DNA from: Dictyocoela muelleri
Lineage: Eukaryota > Microsporidia
Length of the DNA: 11,761 nucleotides
Direction of reading: 5' to 3'
Assembly (NCBI GenBank): GCA_016256075.1
Contig: SDVU01000628.1
Coordinates: forward strand, 1-11,761
Under the pieces are notes generated by a model. That model was not told where the DNA came from and made no database searches. It was given only the letters and a program-made list of their open reading frames with translations. Positions 1-7,295 of the stretch are shown here, piece by piece (position 1 is the stretch's first letter; every line of letters begins with the position of its first letter). Both the position numbers and the translations under genes were made by a program.

Positions 1-130
1 GTAATTTATAAAATTTTTCTAGATATAGTATCTAAGACATGTTATAATCGAATATTCTTGTTGAAACAAAAAAAATTGTGGCGAGTTCTCGTGCAGCGTT
101 TTTAATTTTATTATCAAAATTTTCAATAAA
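1..130 (+). repeat. Fragment of the module family found in the 9.86-11.15 kb TTAA element
   Basis: Bases 80-99 read GGCGAGTTCTCGTGCAGCGT, which recurs exactly and inverted at 10166-10185. The flanking bases 14-80 also align by eye, with gaps, to 10504-10600: both hold a GTTA.AATC block, then TTGTTGAA, then a run of A followed by a GTGG.G..CTCGTGC block. This is therefore a second, diverged copy of part of the element annotated at 9860-11154, cut by the left edge of the window. Its right limit near 130 is uncertain, because similarity fades into generic AT-rich sequence. Confidence 0.6.
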
Positions 131-866
131 ATTTGATTTAAAGTATTTTAAAATTATATCATAAATATTATTATTTTCCTTAAAAGCTATATTTTTTTAA
201 TTCAACCTCAATTTTTCCTTTTGGAACATAGCTTAAAATCAATAAATACTTTACAAAATATCCGAAGTTTTCATAACTTTACATATCCTTTTCAACTGTT
301 TTTTTTTTGAAAAAAAATTAACAATGAGTTGATTAAAAAAATTAAAATTACAACTATTAATTTTAGTATTAGAGAAAATGGTTTAAATTGAACTAAAAAC
401 GAGCATTTCAAAGTCAATAATGGTAAAACAAGGCCTTTTTCAGAAAATTAAATATTTTTAGAAAAGATTTTGTATACGATTTTTGTGATTTCGATTTCAT
501 TATTAAAATAAGACGGGATCTTATTTCCGAAAAAAATCGACATGTATAATATATGCTTACGGAAACTCTTTGAGATAAGTATAAAATGTGCCTTAGCTAG
601 CCAAACTTCGAAACACTTAATAATTCGAAATTGTATTTCGTAGTGAAGATTAAAATTCGATCTTTTTGTTTTATTCCAGAATCATATTGTAAAAATAATT
701 CATTGTCGTATGTGATTTTTTGAGATTCAGAAATGTCATAAGTTATAATAGTTTATAAGTTTTTGTTCTGATTTTTAAAAATAATCTCGCATATATTTAT
801 ATCGACCCATAGAGCAATATGTTTCTTTCGAAATATTTAACATAGCCTTATTTAAAGATTCGGATC
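131..866. other. AT-rich intergenic sequence, nothing recognised
   Basis: Long A and T runs with frequent stops in all frames. I see no ORF of useful size, no tRNA boxes and no clear repeat. It may hold unrecognised decayed transposon sequence. Confidence 0.5.
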
Positions 867-1012
867 AGTCCCATTATTTTTCCCAGGGGAAAAAATGGGA
901 CTTATTAAAATTTTATTATTATTTTTATTCTTATTTTAATTTAAAAGTTAATATTATTAAACCATGTAGGGGGGAATGTGAGTGATCGCCTCGGGGAAAA
1001 TAATGAGACAGA
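867..1012. repeat. Small inverted repeat / hairpin cluster
   Basis: Bases 868-901 form a near-perfect hairpin: GTCCCATTATTTTTCCC pairs with a GGGGAAAAAATGGGAC arm across a 1-2 base loop, with a one-base bulge. A related sequence in opposite orientation lies at about 985-1010, whose complement reads CTGTCTCATTATTTTCCCC. The two together could be the ends of a short MITE-like insertion of about 145 bp, but no target-site duplication is visible. A small minus-strand reading frame across this block (931-1182) looks like a by-product of the repeat rather than a gene. Confidence 0.35.
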
Positions 1013-1246
1013 TACAAAGATTCAATAACCCCCCCACTAGTCATTGTTGCACTTTCTTTCAATTGTTGATTTACATTCATTTTTATAATTTGTTTTTTTT
1101 TCATGTCAGTGTTCAATACATTGCAAATTTTTAGTAATATCTTTGTCTGTTCGCAATCGCTTCGGACAATCACGGCGATCAATTCTCCAACTCAAAAAAT
1201 CTTTTGAAATAGTATTATATTATAAATGTAATCATTAAAAATTATT

Positions 1247-1504
1247 TTAATTTTTGTTCCCGTTCTCTAAATTCATAATTTTTATTTTTTTCATGGGGAA
1301 AAATTTTCGTAGTTTTTTCGGTAAAAACGACATTCTCACAAACCAAAAAAAATGCTTAGGAATTTTTTCGGTTGGGGCTATATTTATTGTCATATCATTT
1401 TTCATTCTTGATGAGAGATTCTCAATAGTATTTTTGTGTGTGCTATCAGATGATTGTAAGTCATAAAAATGATATAATACTTTAAAAACTAAACCTAAAT
1501 TCAA
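1247..1504 (-). CDS. Weak candidate ORF, 85 codons, unknown
   Basis: An open frame on the minus strand gives a basic, mixed-composition peptide that is less homopolymeric than most chance frames here (for example SSRMKNDMTINIAPTEKIP and FVRMSFLPKKLRKFFPMKK). I recognise no domain, signal peptide or transmembrane segment. An overlapping plus-strand frame at 1254-1466 is hydrophobic and equally unsupported. No splice sites, promoter or neighbouring exons can be argued. It could be a chance frame, an exon fragment or old transposon coding sequence; chance is the most likely. Confidence 0.12.
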   Translation of the reverse strand: MNLGLVFKVLYHFYDLQSSDSTHKNTIENLSSRMKNDMTINIAPTEKIPKHFFWFVRMSFLPKKLRKFFPMKKIKIMNLENGNKN

Positions 1505-2728
1505 AGCGAAATCCGGATAACTCCTATGTCAATCAATATGAAAAATTTAATATTCTAATATTTACCTTATTGAGCTCTTTTCATGGTTTATGTGTATCTA
1601 TAAACCTCACAAGTAACAAATAAATTGCGGTAATTATTCTGGTAAAGGATTTTAAAAAAACAAAAGTGTCCTTAACATCATATTCTAAATAAGTAAGAGA
1701 ACAAGGAACTTTAAATCCTGTAGGGTGTTAAATGTAGTCGATTCGGAAAAAAAATATTTATTTATGGTAAAAAAATCATTCAATTTTTTTTGACAAAAAT
1801 CCATAAGATAGACCATTATAGCGTTGATTTTATTTTCCTATATACTGCTCTCTTCACTTAAAATCTCTAAAATATTAAGCTTAAATACACTAACCATTTC
1901 TCGCATCCTGTATTTCGAGATATCCGTGGCGATTCAATATTTTTTGTATATGCACAATTTAAAGGATTAACGAAATTTCTACGGTGACAGATTATTTTTT
2001 GTTAAACCCTTAATTCCGGGAGTTTATAATACGATGCCTATATATCTATATATAATACCAACTACTCTACAAAATCTAGAAATGTAGGTAATGATCTTTT
2101 GCATCTATCCTCTCAACATATACAATAAATTTTTTCGTTAGGCAAGTGCAGTTTAATTATTTCTAATATATATATATATTTATATATTTATTTTATTTAC
2201 TTTTCTTTTTAAAATGTATATTTTCTACCGAAAAGCAGCTTTCATCAAACCTACATGCAATTTATTCACTAAAGGCTATATAAAGTGCCGTTTTTAAATT
2301 AAAGGAGTGTGATTTTTTTAGCGTTTTACATAATTTAATACAGTACATTTTCTAATACCAGTAAACTGTTTTTTATTTTCAATAGAATAACTGCTAGCCT
2401 AGAATTAAACCAATGTATTTTTAGAAATTATTATAAATTTAAATTTTCGAATACAGAACCGTATAGCACGCTTTTAGTTGTGTGAACCTTAATTCATTTT
2501 AATTATTATTTTCGCATGCAAAATTATACACTATTTTAAAGCGAAAAAAGACTTTATGGCTTCATAGATATAGATCAATTTTGTGTAGAACTAAGTAACT
2601 TTGCCTCACCAAGAATCTTATGACTAAAATGAACTCTCACATTACAATAGGTAAATAATTCTATTATAATAATTTTATTTTCTTGTCATTTGAGGGTGGG
2701 TGTTTAGAAAAAAAATATATGACGTCAC
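1505..2728. other. AT-rich intergenic sequence with a short AT microsatellite
   Basis: No gene is recognisable. A TA-rich stretch at about 2038-2056 and an (AT)n tract at about 2166-2190 are simple low-complexity sequence. The rest shows no ORF, tRNA-like box or repeat that I could align elsewhere in the window. Confidence 0.5.
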
Positions 2729-2784
2729 GTCAAATGGGCTTGATTAGAATATGGGTGTCAAATGGACTCGATCCGATTTGGATA
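2729..2784 (+). repeat. Degenerate 28-bp direct repeat, two copies
   Basis: Copies at 2729-2756 and 2757-2784 both begin GTCAAATGG and share 18 of 28 positions. A perfect TGACGTCA palindrome lies just upstream at about 2720-2727. The repeat sits inside an open frame (2683-3021, plus strand) whose translation is hydrophobic and unfamiliar, so I do not call a gene there. On the minus strand a short stretch reads DIQIGSSPFDTHILIKPI before a stop, which looks slightly protein-like but matches no family I know. Confidence 0.3.
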
Positions 2785-3480
2785 TCTAATATATCCTTTT
2801 CGAGAAAATATTGTTTCATCGGCTTAAAATACTCTATTTGTCGACCTATTATCTGCCTTTTGAGTTATTTACTGGTACTTCATTCCCAATATTTTTTTTT
2901 GCTTCTAATATTGTATCATTTGCACAATTTATCACACCCTATATTTGAAGGTAGCGGTATCTGTAATGTATACAATATAATAGAAATAAATAATTCTCAA
3001 TCGGTATACCAAGTATTCTAAGAAACCATCTGCAAGATCTTCAAATAATTTAAAGGATTTATACACTATATATATTTATCTGTTATATTTGTATTAAACA
3101 GCCTCGATTTGGAACTGCATTTTAACTATGATTTTTTTTTTCAAGAAACATATCCAAAGCTATGTGTGCTTAGCAACACTCTCCAATTATATAAATAACT
3201 CATGATCGTAACTAAAATTTTTTTGTGCTTTTTTCCATTTTTTTGAACCACTAAAAAAATTGTGATTCGAAAAATAGATAAGAGCTATGTTTTTCTATAT
3301 TTAACAAGATAATTAGTTTTAAAAGTTTTAATTATCACCTTTAAATCATTTTTTTCATTTTTTTAAAAATAAATTTGTCTTACATTTATTTTAAAAGTTT
3401 TAAAATGATTTAATTTCGGATAATAATATAACTTGAAAGAAAAATTTAAAATTAAGTGTACAAATAATTTAAAATATATA
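2785..3480. other. AT-rich intergenic sequence, nothing recognised
   Basis: This stretch contains homopolymeric A/T runs and a short inverted pair around 3340-3415 (TTTAAATCATTTTT against AAAATGATTTAATTT) that is not distinctive in this composition. No gene or RNA could be supported. Confidence 0.45.
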
Positions 3481-3545
3481 CCAGATAGCCCAACTGTTCA
3501 CACTCTTGAATACAAATTAAAGGTACGACAAAGTTTTGACCGAAA
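3481..3545 (+). repeat. Orphan tRNA-like SINE head, plus strand
   Basis: Starting at CCAGATAGCCCAAC this aligns with the tRNA-like head of the copy at 5836-6278 read on its minus strand (CCAGATAGCTCAGT). Both share the block CACTCTTGAAT and the following A/T segment. A box A-like TAGCCCAACTG lies at 3486-3496 and a decayed box B-like AGTTTTGACC at 3532-3541, at nearly the same spacing as in the better copy. The body downstream (3546-3680) resembles the SINE body only faintly, so this is either a truncated or a very old third member, in the opposite orientation. It is too degenerate to fold as a functional tRNA. Confidence 0.45.
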
Positions 3546-3784
3546 ACGCGAAGGGTTTTTATCTTTAATTATTTTAAGTGGGATTTTAACAAAATTTAAA
3601 CTTTTCTCTATTTTAAAGAAGAAATACAACTGCTAAATCATTTAGTTGGTAATAACTTTGGTAAACATAATAAAAATTAAAATTTTACTAATTGATATTT
3701 TTTTATAATTTTTTATAACATTAACATTTATCTTAGACAATGAATATTTTTATTTTTTTTTAAAAATAAATAAATTACGTTTTA

Positions 3785-4221
3785 ACAACATTCATAGTAG
3801 CAAACTCGTAAAATTGTATTCAAATTTTGTCATTGGCTTTCGATTTTTGGTTTTCTAATTGTAAACGCTACCTAACAACACAGAAACACAGATTTAATCG
3901 CGATTCATCGATTTATCAATGACTCCGCATGATACAGGTAATTAGCGGCTTTTAATAAATTTTTTATTTTAGCTGGTTATTTTACCAAGCTGCGTCGCCG
4001 CTTAATAACCACAGATAGAAGAGATTTTTCTTTTTAACTAAAAAAGATCAAATCCTGTCTTAATCAAATATAGTGGAATAACTATATATTTATACTATAG
4101 TTTTATAGTTATTTACCGCCCAATTATAATCTTAATTATTTATTTAAATTGCTTTTAATCAATTCGAACAATGATTCTAAAATGTTATATCCAAAAATGT
4201 TAAACACTAAGCTATATGTCT
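3785..4221 (-). repeat. tRNA-derived SINE-like element, copy A
   Basis: This region aligns end to end, by eye and with small gaps, with 5836-6278. On the plus strand the shared landmarks occur in the same order: an ACAACAT.CATAG end, a GCGATT.....TTATCAATG block, GATACAG.TAATT.G.GGCTTTT, the exact ten bases TGCGTCGCCG (3991-4000), and an AACTATATATTTATACTATAG...TTATAGTTATT block. The last shared part is a degenerate tRNA-like head on the minus strand, with box B at about 4160-4170 and box A at about 4205-4214. Transcription would run from about 4221 down to 3785. A length near 440 bp is long for a SINE, and there is no coding capacity. Identity to copy B looks like roughly two thirds, so the copies are old. 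No clear target-site duplication was found. Confidence 0.65.
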
Positions 4222-4550
4222 CCCTTTAACATATTGACGTCTCTTAATGTATGAGAATGTAAATTCGAAGTCTATAAATAATCATGATTTTAAAAAATGT
4301 TTTTTATTCGAAAGCATGGGTATGTAGTTTTCAGTTTTATTCAAAGTTTTTTCATCAATTTAAAATTACCGACAAATTTTGGAAAATATCACAATTTGAT
4401 TTTTTTTTTATTAGTTATTTATTATCATTAGGGCAATTAAAAATATGCGCATACAATGTGCACAAATATGCACGCGAAATCATAAAATATGCAAAAATAT
4501 TCATTTTCTAGAAAACCGTAATTATTAATAAATAGAAAATATATTTACAG
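4222..4550. other. AT-rich sequence with repeated AAATATGC-like octamers
   Basis: No gene is supported; a 75-codon plus-strand frame at 4284-4511 has no recognisable content. At about 4440-4500 the motif (A)AATATGC recurs three times (AAATATGCGC, AAATATGCACGC, AAATATGCAAAA), with GCATA and GTGCAC between. Its meaning is unknown; it may be subterminal repeats of an unrecognised element. Confidence 0.35.
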
Positions 4551-4559
4551 GGTATTGCA

Positions 4560-4713
4560 AGTTTATATGTACAATATTGCATTTATATATATACAACATT
4601 GCATTTATATATATACAACATTGCATTTTCATATGTACAACATTGCATTTTTATATGTACAACATTGCATTTTTATATGTACAACATTGCATTTTTATAT
4701 GTACAACATTGGA
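4560..4713 (+). repeat. 22-bp tandem array, left arm, 7 units
   Basis: Seven units of exactly 22 bp start at 4560, 4582, 4604, 4626, 4648, 4670 and 4692. The common unit is a TTTTTATATGT block followed by ACAACATTGCA. Units 5 and 6 are identical and unit 7 differs only by G for C in the last block. The outer units 1-3 differ more (TATATATA in place of TATATGTA in units 2-3). This gradient fits recent expansion on the inner side. Confidence 0.95.
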
Positions 4714-4717
4714 TTTT

Positions 4718-5103
4718 GGTTCTCCAACGTGTTACGCCCTCCCTATTTTTTAGGAAATTGCCATCCGTAAGAGGAAATTACATGATTCTTATTTGAAATA
4801 AACGTAAAATCACAAGTTGTCTTCATTTATTACAAATATAAATTTGGTTCTCCAACGGGTTACGCATCCTCCTTTTTTTTTTGGAAATTGCCATCCGTAA
4901 GAGGATATTACATGATTCTTATTTGAAATAAACGTAACATCACGAGTTGTTTTTATTTATAACAATAATTATTTTGGTTCTTCAACGTGTTACGCCCTCC
5001 CTATTTTTTATGAAATTGCCATCCGTAAGAGGAAATTACATGATTCTTATTGAAATAAAAATAAAACCACGACTGGTCTTCATTTTTAACAATAATAGAA
5101 TTT
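4718..5103 (+). repeat. Three tandem copies of a ~128-bp unit (left arm)
   Basis: Copies begin with GGTTCT at 4718, 4846 and 4976. Each contains, in order, the CAACG.GTTACGC block, a CCT-rich stretch with a T run, GAAATTGCCATCCGTAAGAG, ATTACATGATTCTTATT, GAAATAAA, and a TCTTCATTTAT or similar AT-rich tail. Differences are few, so the duplications look recent. The right arm holds only one such unit. Confidence 0.92.
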
Positions 5104-5181
5104 TACCGGCTAGATATGAAAGTTTACAAAAATTTCCACTTTGCGGAAATTTTTGAAAACTTTCATATTTAGACGGTAAAA
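5101..5181. repeat. Central hairpin of the foldback element
   Basis: Arms of 37 bases (5101-5137 and 5145-5181) are complementary with three mismatches around a 7-base loop, ACTTTGC. This is the symmetry axis of the element. The loop-proximal stem AAAAATTTCC / GGAAATTTTT is perfect. Confidence 0.93.
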
Positions 5182-5304
5182 TTATAATTGTTATAAATGA
5201 AGACAACTCGTGATTTTATTTTTATTTCAATAAGAATCATGTAATTTCCTCTTACGGATTGCAATTTCCTAAAAAATAGGGAGGGCGTAACACGTTGGAG
5301 AACC
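5182..5304 (-). repeat. Single ~125-bp unit in the right arm
   Basis: This is the reverse complement of the unit repeated three times at 4718-5103, closest to its innermost copy in layout (a short GAAATAAAAATAAAA-type segment). It ends with CACGTTGGAGAACC just before the right 22-bp array. It pairs with the innermost left copy when the element folds. Confidence 0.92.
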
Positions 5305-5308
5305 AAAA

Positions 5309-5528
5309 TGCAATATTGTACATATAAAAATACAATGTTGTACATATATAAATGCAATGTTGTACATATAAAAATTCAATGTTGTAAATATAAAAATGCA
5401 ATGTTGTATATATAAAAATGCAATGTTGTATATATAAAAATGCAATGTTGTACATATAAAAATGCAATGTTTTATATATAAAAATACAATGTTGTACATA
5501 TAAAAATGCAATGTTGTACATATAAACT
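5309..5528 (-). repeat. 22-bp tandem array, right arm, 10 units
   Basis: Ten units of exactly 22 bp, mostly TGCAATGTTGTACATATAAA plus two bases, are the inverted counterpart of the left array. Variants include TATATATA for TACATATA, TTTTATAT in unit 8, and single changes in the TGCAATG block. The array leads directly into the terminal TGCAATACC. Confidence 0.95.
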
Positions 5529-5537
5529 TGCAATACC

Positions 5538-5835
5538 ATGTAATAATTTAAAAAATATTTGTTTTATTATAATAATTTTCATATATAATAATTTTAGAAT
5601 TATAATTTTTGTCATTTTTTTGATTAAAAAATTTTATAATTTTTCCGGAAAACGGCTTTTTCGTTTTTTCGGGAATGCTTTATATGTGAGTTAAATGGTA
5701 AAATAAAAAATAACAAAATGGTGATCTTATTCATGAAATGACACATTTCAAATTTAGTCAAGTTTGTAAATGAAACTGAATTTTTGATAAAAAAAAACTA
5801 TTGCCTATATATATTTTATATTATATCAAAGGCTG
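5538..5835. other. AT-rich spacer between foldback element and SINE copy B
   Basis: No gene was recognised. A TTTTCCGGAAAACGGCTTTTTCG block near 5641-5663 stands out in composition but matches nothing else in the window. The stretch next to 5835 (TATATATATTTTATATTATAT) could be the tail region of the minus-strand SINE, but it is not a clean poly(A). Confidence 0.4.
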
Positions 5836-6278
5836 ACAACATCCATAGCTGTAAACCCGGAGGGCTGTCTCCTACCGATGTCTGAGACCTTTGATTCTTG
5901 GTGTTCCAATAATACGTCACTTCCTAAGCTATCCAGAAGCCCAACTGTTTACGCGATTTTCGTTTTATCAATGCCTCAGCAGGATACAGTTAATTGTGGC
6001 TTTTTTATGAATTTTTATTTTTCACTACTTTTTGCTGAGATGCGTCGCCGAACTCATCCTCACACCTAGGTTAGACCCTTCTACTTCATTGTCATATTAG
6101 ATGAAGTCTTAATCAGTTATACCACACTGGAACAACTGTATATTAATACTATATTTTTATAGTTATTGACCGCTTAATGTCATTCCCTCATTATTTATTA
6201 AGGAGTGACGTCAGCGGGATTCGAACCACGATACTTAAATTTTACATTCAAGAGTGTTAATTACTGAGCTATCTGGCT
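5836..6278 (-). repeat. tRNA-derived SINE-like element, copy B (best preserved)
   Basis: On the minus strand the element begins with a tRNA-like head, GCCAGATAGCTCAGT, at about 6277. Box A is TAGCTCAGTAA (complement of 6261-6271) and box B is GGTTCGAATCC (complement of 6217-6227), an exact match to the RNA polymerase III internal promoter consensus. A body of about 360 bp follows down to 5836 and aligns with copy A (3785-4221), including TGCGTCGCCG at 6041-6050. The head does not pair into a sound acceptor or T stem, so it is a SINE head rather than a working tRNA. The element abuts the gypsy fossil at about 6279, which suggests insertion into it. I could not assign the tRNA species or the partner LINE. 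Confidence 0.7.
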
Positions 6279-6280
6279 TG

Positions 6281-7209
6281 ACCTTTTACAATAATTTTTT
6301 ATGTTCATCTAGTGTTTTCGAATACACTAGTATGTCATCCATGTAAATCAATAGGTTATCACAATTTTTGAAAATATAATCAATTACCCGTCGAAATGTC
6401 GTTGGGCATTTACATAAACCAAAAGGCACATTTTTGAATACGTATGTTTTATTCATTATCGCAAATCCAGTCTTTTCAATATACTTACTATTAATAGAAA
6501 TTTGATAATAGCCATTATTTAAATCGATAGTGCGGAATACGGTGGATCCCTTAAGCTTGGCGAGTATTTTATTAAGGTTTGGAGTTAAATGATGCGTCTT
6601 CTTTGTTATTGAATTCAGATACCTGTAATCTACTACTAACCTGATTTTTCAATTTTTCTTTTTAATTATAAAAGCCGGAGATATGTTATTACATTCTCTT
6701 TCCTAAATTATCTCATTTTCCTTAAGTTGTTTGAGATTTTTCTTGACATCCTGTTGTAAAGCTATCGGTACCGGATATTATTTATGATTCCTTTTATTTT
6801 CACCTTGGGCTTTAATTTTATGTTCAACATTTTTTATTTCTTCTTTTATAGGGTTATTGACTTTCGCAATACCCTCAATTTTTCAATTTCATATTTATTT
6901 TAGTCTTTCACTAAAAAACTTTGGATTTTCCATAATTTTATGGTCTGAAACGTTGACCCGTCAAGTTTTTAATCCTATCTCGTATGCAGCGCCATCCTTG
7001 TTATAAGTACTTCCTTGAGATTGACTAATGCATCGTTTTCCCTAAAAAATTTCATACCCAAGATAAGAATGACACTCGGGTTTCTTAATAATAGAAATAT
7101 GGTTTTGTATTCTGTATTATTATCATTGACTATAAAAAACTTCAATTCACAGTATTATTTTATTTTCAAAACTGATACATTAACTATCACCACGGGTTTT
7201 TCTTGGCTG
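6281..7209 (-). mobile_element. Ty3/gypsy LTR-retrotransposon fossil (protease + reverse transcriptase part)
   Basis: Read on the minus strand, this segment shows retropepsin-like C-terminal sequence (about 6990-7200, with a LGM-type motif) followed by reverse-transcriptase palm and finger motifs (about 6290-6900), including VPFGL and YMDDILVYS. This order and these motifs are those of Ty3/gypsy pol. No gag, RNase H, integrase or LTR was recognised. It is broken, with several breaks, and partial: one edge meets the SINE at about 6279 and the other meets the MULE terminal repeat at 7210. It looks moderately old but still easily recognised. Confidence 0.85.
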
Positions 7210-7263
7210 CGCGACAGCTCGCCCCAATGGGGCAAGTTGTCGGTTTTTCGTTCCATAATTTTT
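7210..7263 (+). repeat. Left terminal inverted repeat of the MULE, containing a palindrome
   Basis: Bases 7211-7243 form an imperfect self-palindrome around AAT (GCGACAGCTCGCCCC AAT GGGGCAAGTTGTCGG), followed by the segment TTTTTCGTTCCATAATTTTT that is inverted at the right end. It is strongly GC-rich against the AT-rich surroundings. Confidence 0.85.
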
Positions 7264-7295
7264 CTCCCCAAAAATTTATCCCCTCCCCCTATTAC

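Larger units (their letters stand above)
4551..5537. mobile_element. Foldback-type inverted-repeat element, 987 bp, non-autonomous
   Basis: The ends are exact inverted repeats: GGTATTGCAAGTTTATATGT at 4551-4570 and its complement at 5518-5537. Moving inwards, both arms carry a 22-bp tandem array, then a unit of about 128 bp beginning GGTTCTCCAACGTGTTACGC (left arm, plus strand; the complement in the right arm), then a central hairpin. The whole element could fold into one giant hairpin. There is no transposase; the open frames across it are translations of the tandem repeats. Flanking direct repeats are unclear. If the terminal GG/CC are excluded, the ends become TA + TTGCAAG...CTTGCAA + TA, which would suit a TA-targeting (Tc1/mariner-like) element, but that is inference. 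The architecture matches the general description of foldback elements; the family is not one I recognise. Confidence 0.85.

Noticed and set aside
2002-2018. TTAAACCCTTAATTCC as another piggyBac-like end
   Set aside because: TTAA is not directly followed by the CCC terminus (an A intervenes relative to the known end) and no inverted partner was found nearby.
2683-3021. 112-codon plus-strand frame
   Set aside because: Its hydrophobic, unfamiliar translation contains the 28-bp direct repeat. It shows no domain or splice signals, and chance frames of this length are plausible.
3433-3636. 67-codon plus-strand frame
   Set aside because: It overlaps the tRNA-like SINE head at 3481-3545 and is explained as repeat-derived sequence.
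4560-5528. CRISPR-like regular repeats
   Set aside because: The units are directly tandem with no spacers, occur in inverted pairs, and the context is eukaryotic transposon DNA.
4555-5539. Several open frames of 60-95 codons with repeated YMYNIAF-like and YVQHC-like peptides on both strands
   Set aside because: They are translations of the 22-bp tandem arrays. A 22-bp period shifts frame with each unit, and long open stretches arise only because the unit lacks stops in some frames.
5934-5957. CCAGAAGCCCAACTGTTTACGCG as a second tRNA head inside SINE copy B
   Set aside because: It resembles the orphan head at 3481 for about 20 bases, but the same position in copy A aligns as ordinary body sequence and no box B follows.
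6204-6277. A functional tRNA gene on the minus strand
   Set aside because: Boxes A and B are good, but the acceptor and T stems do not pair, and the sequence continues into a long body shared with a second copy, so it is a SINE head.
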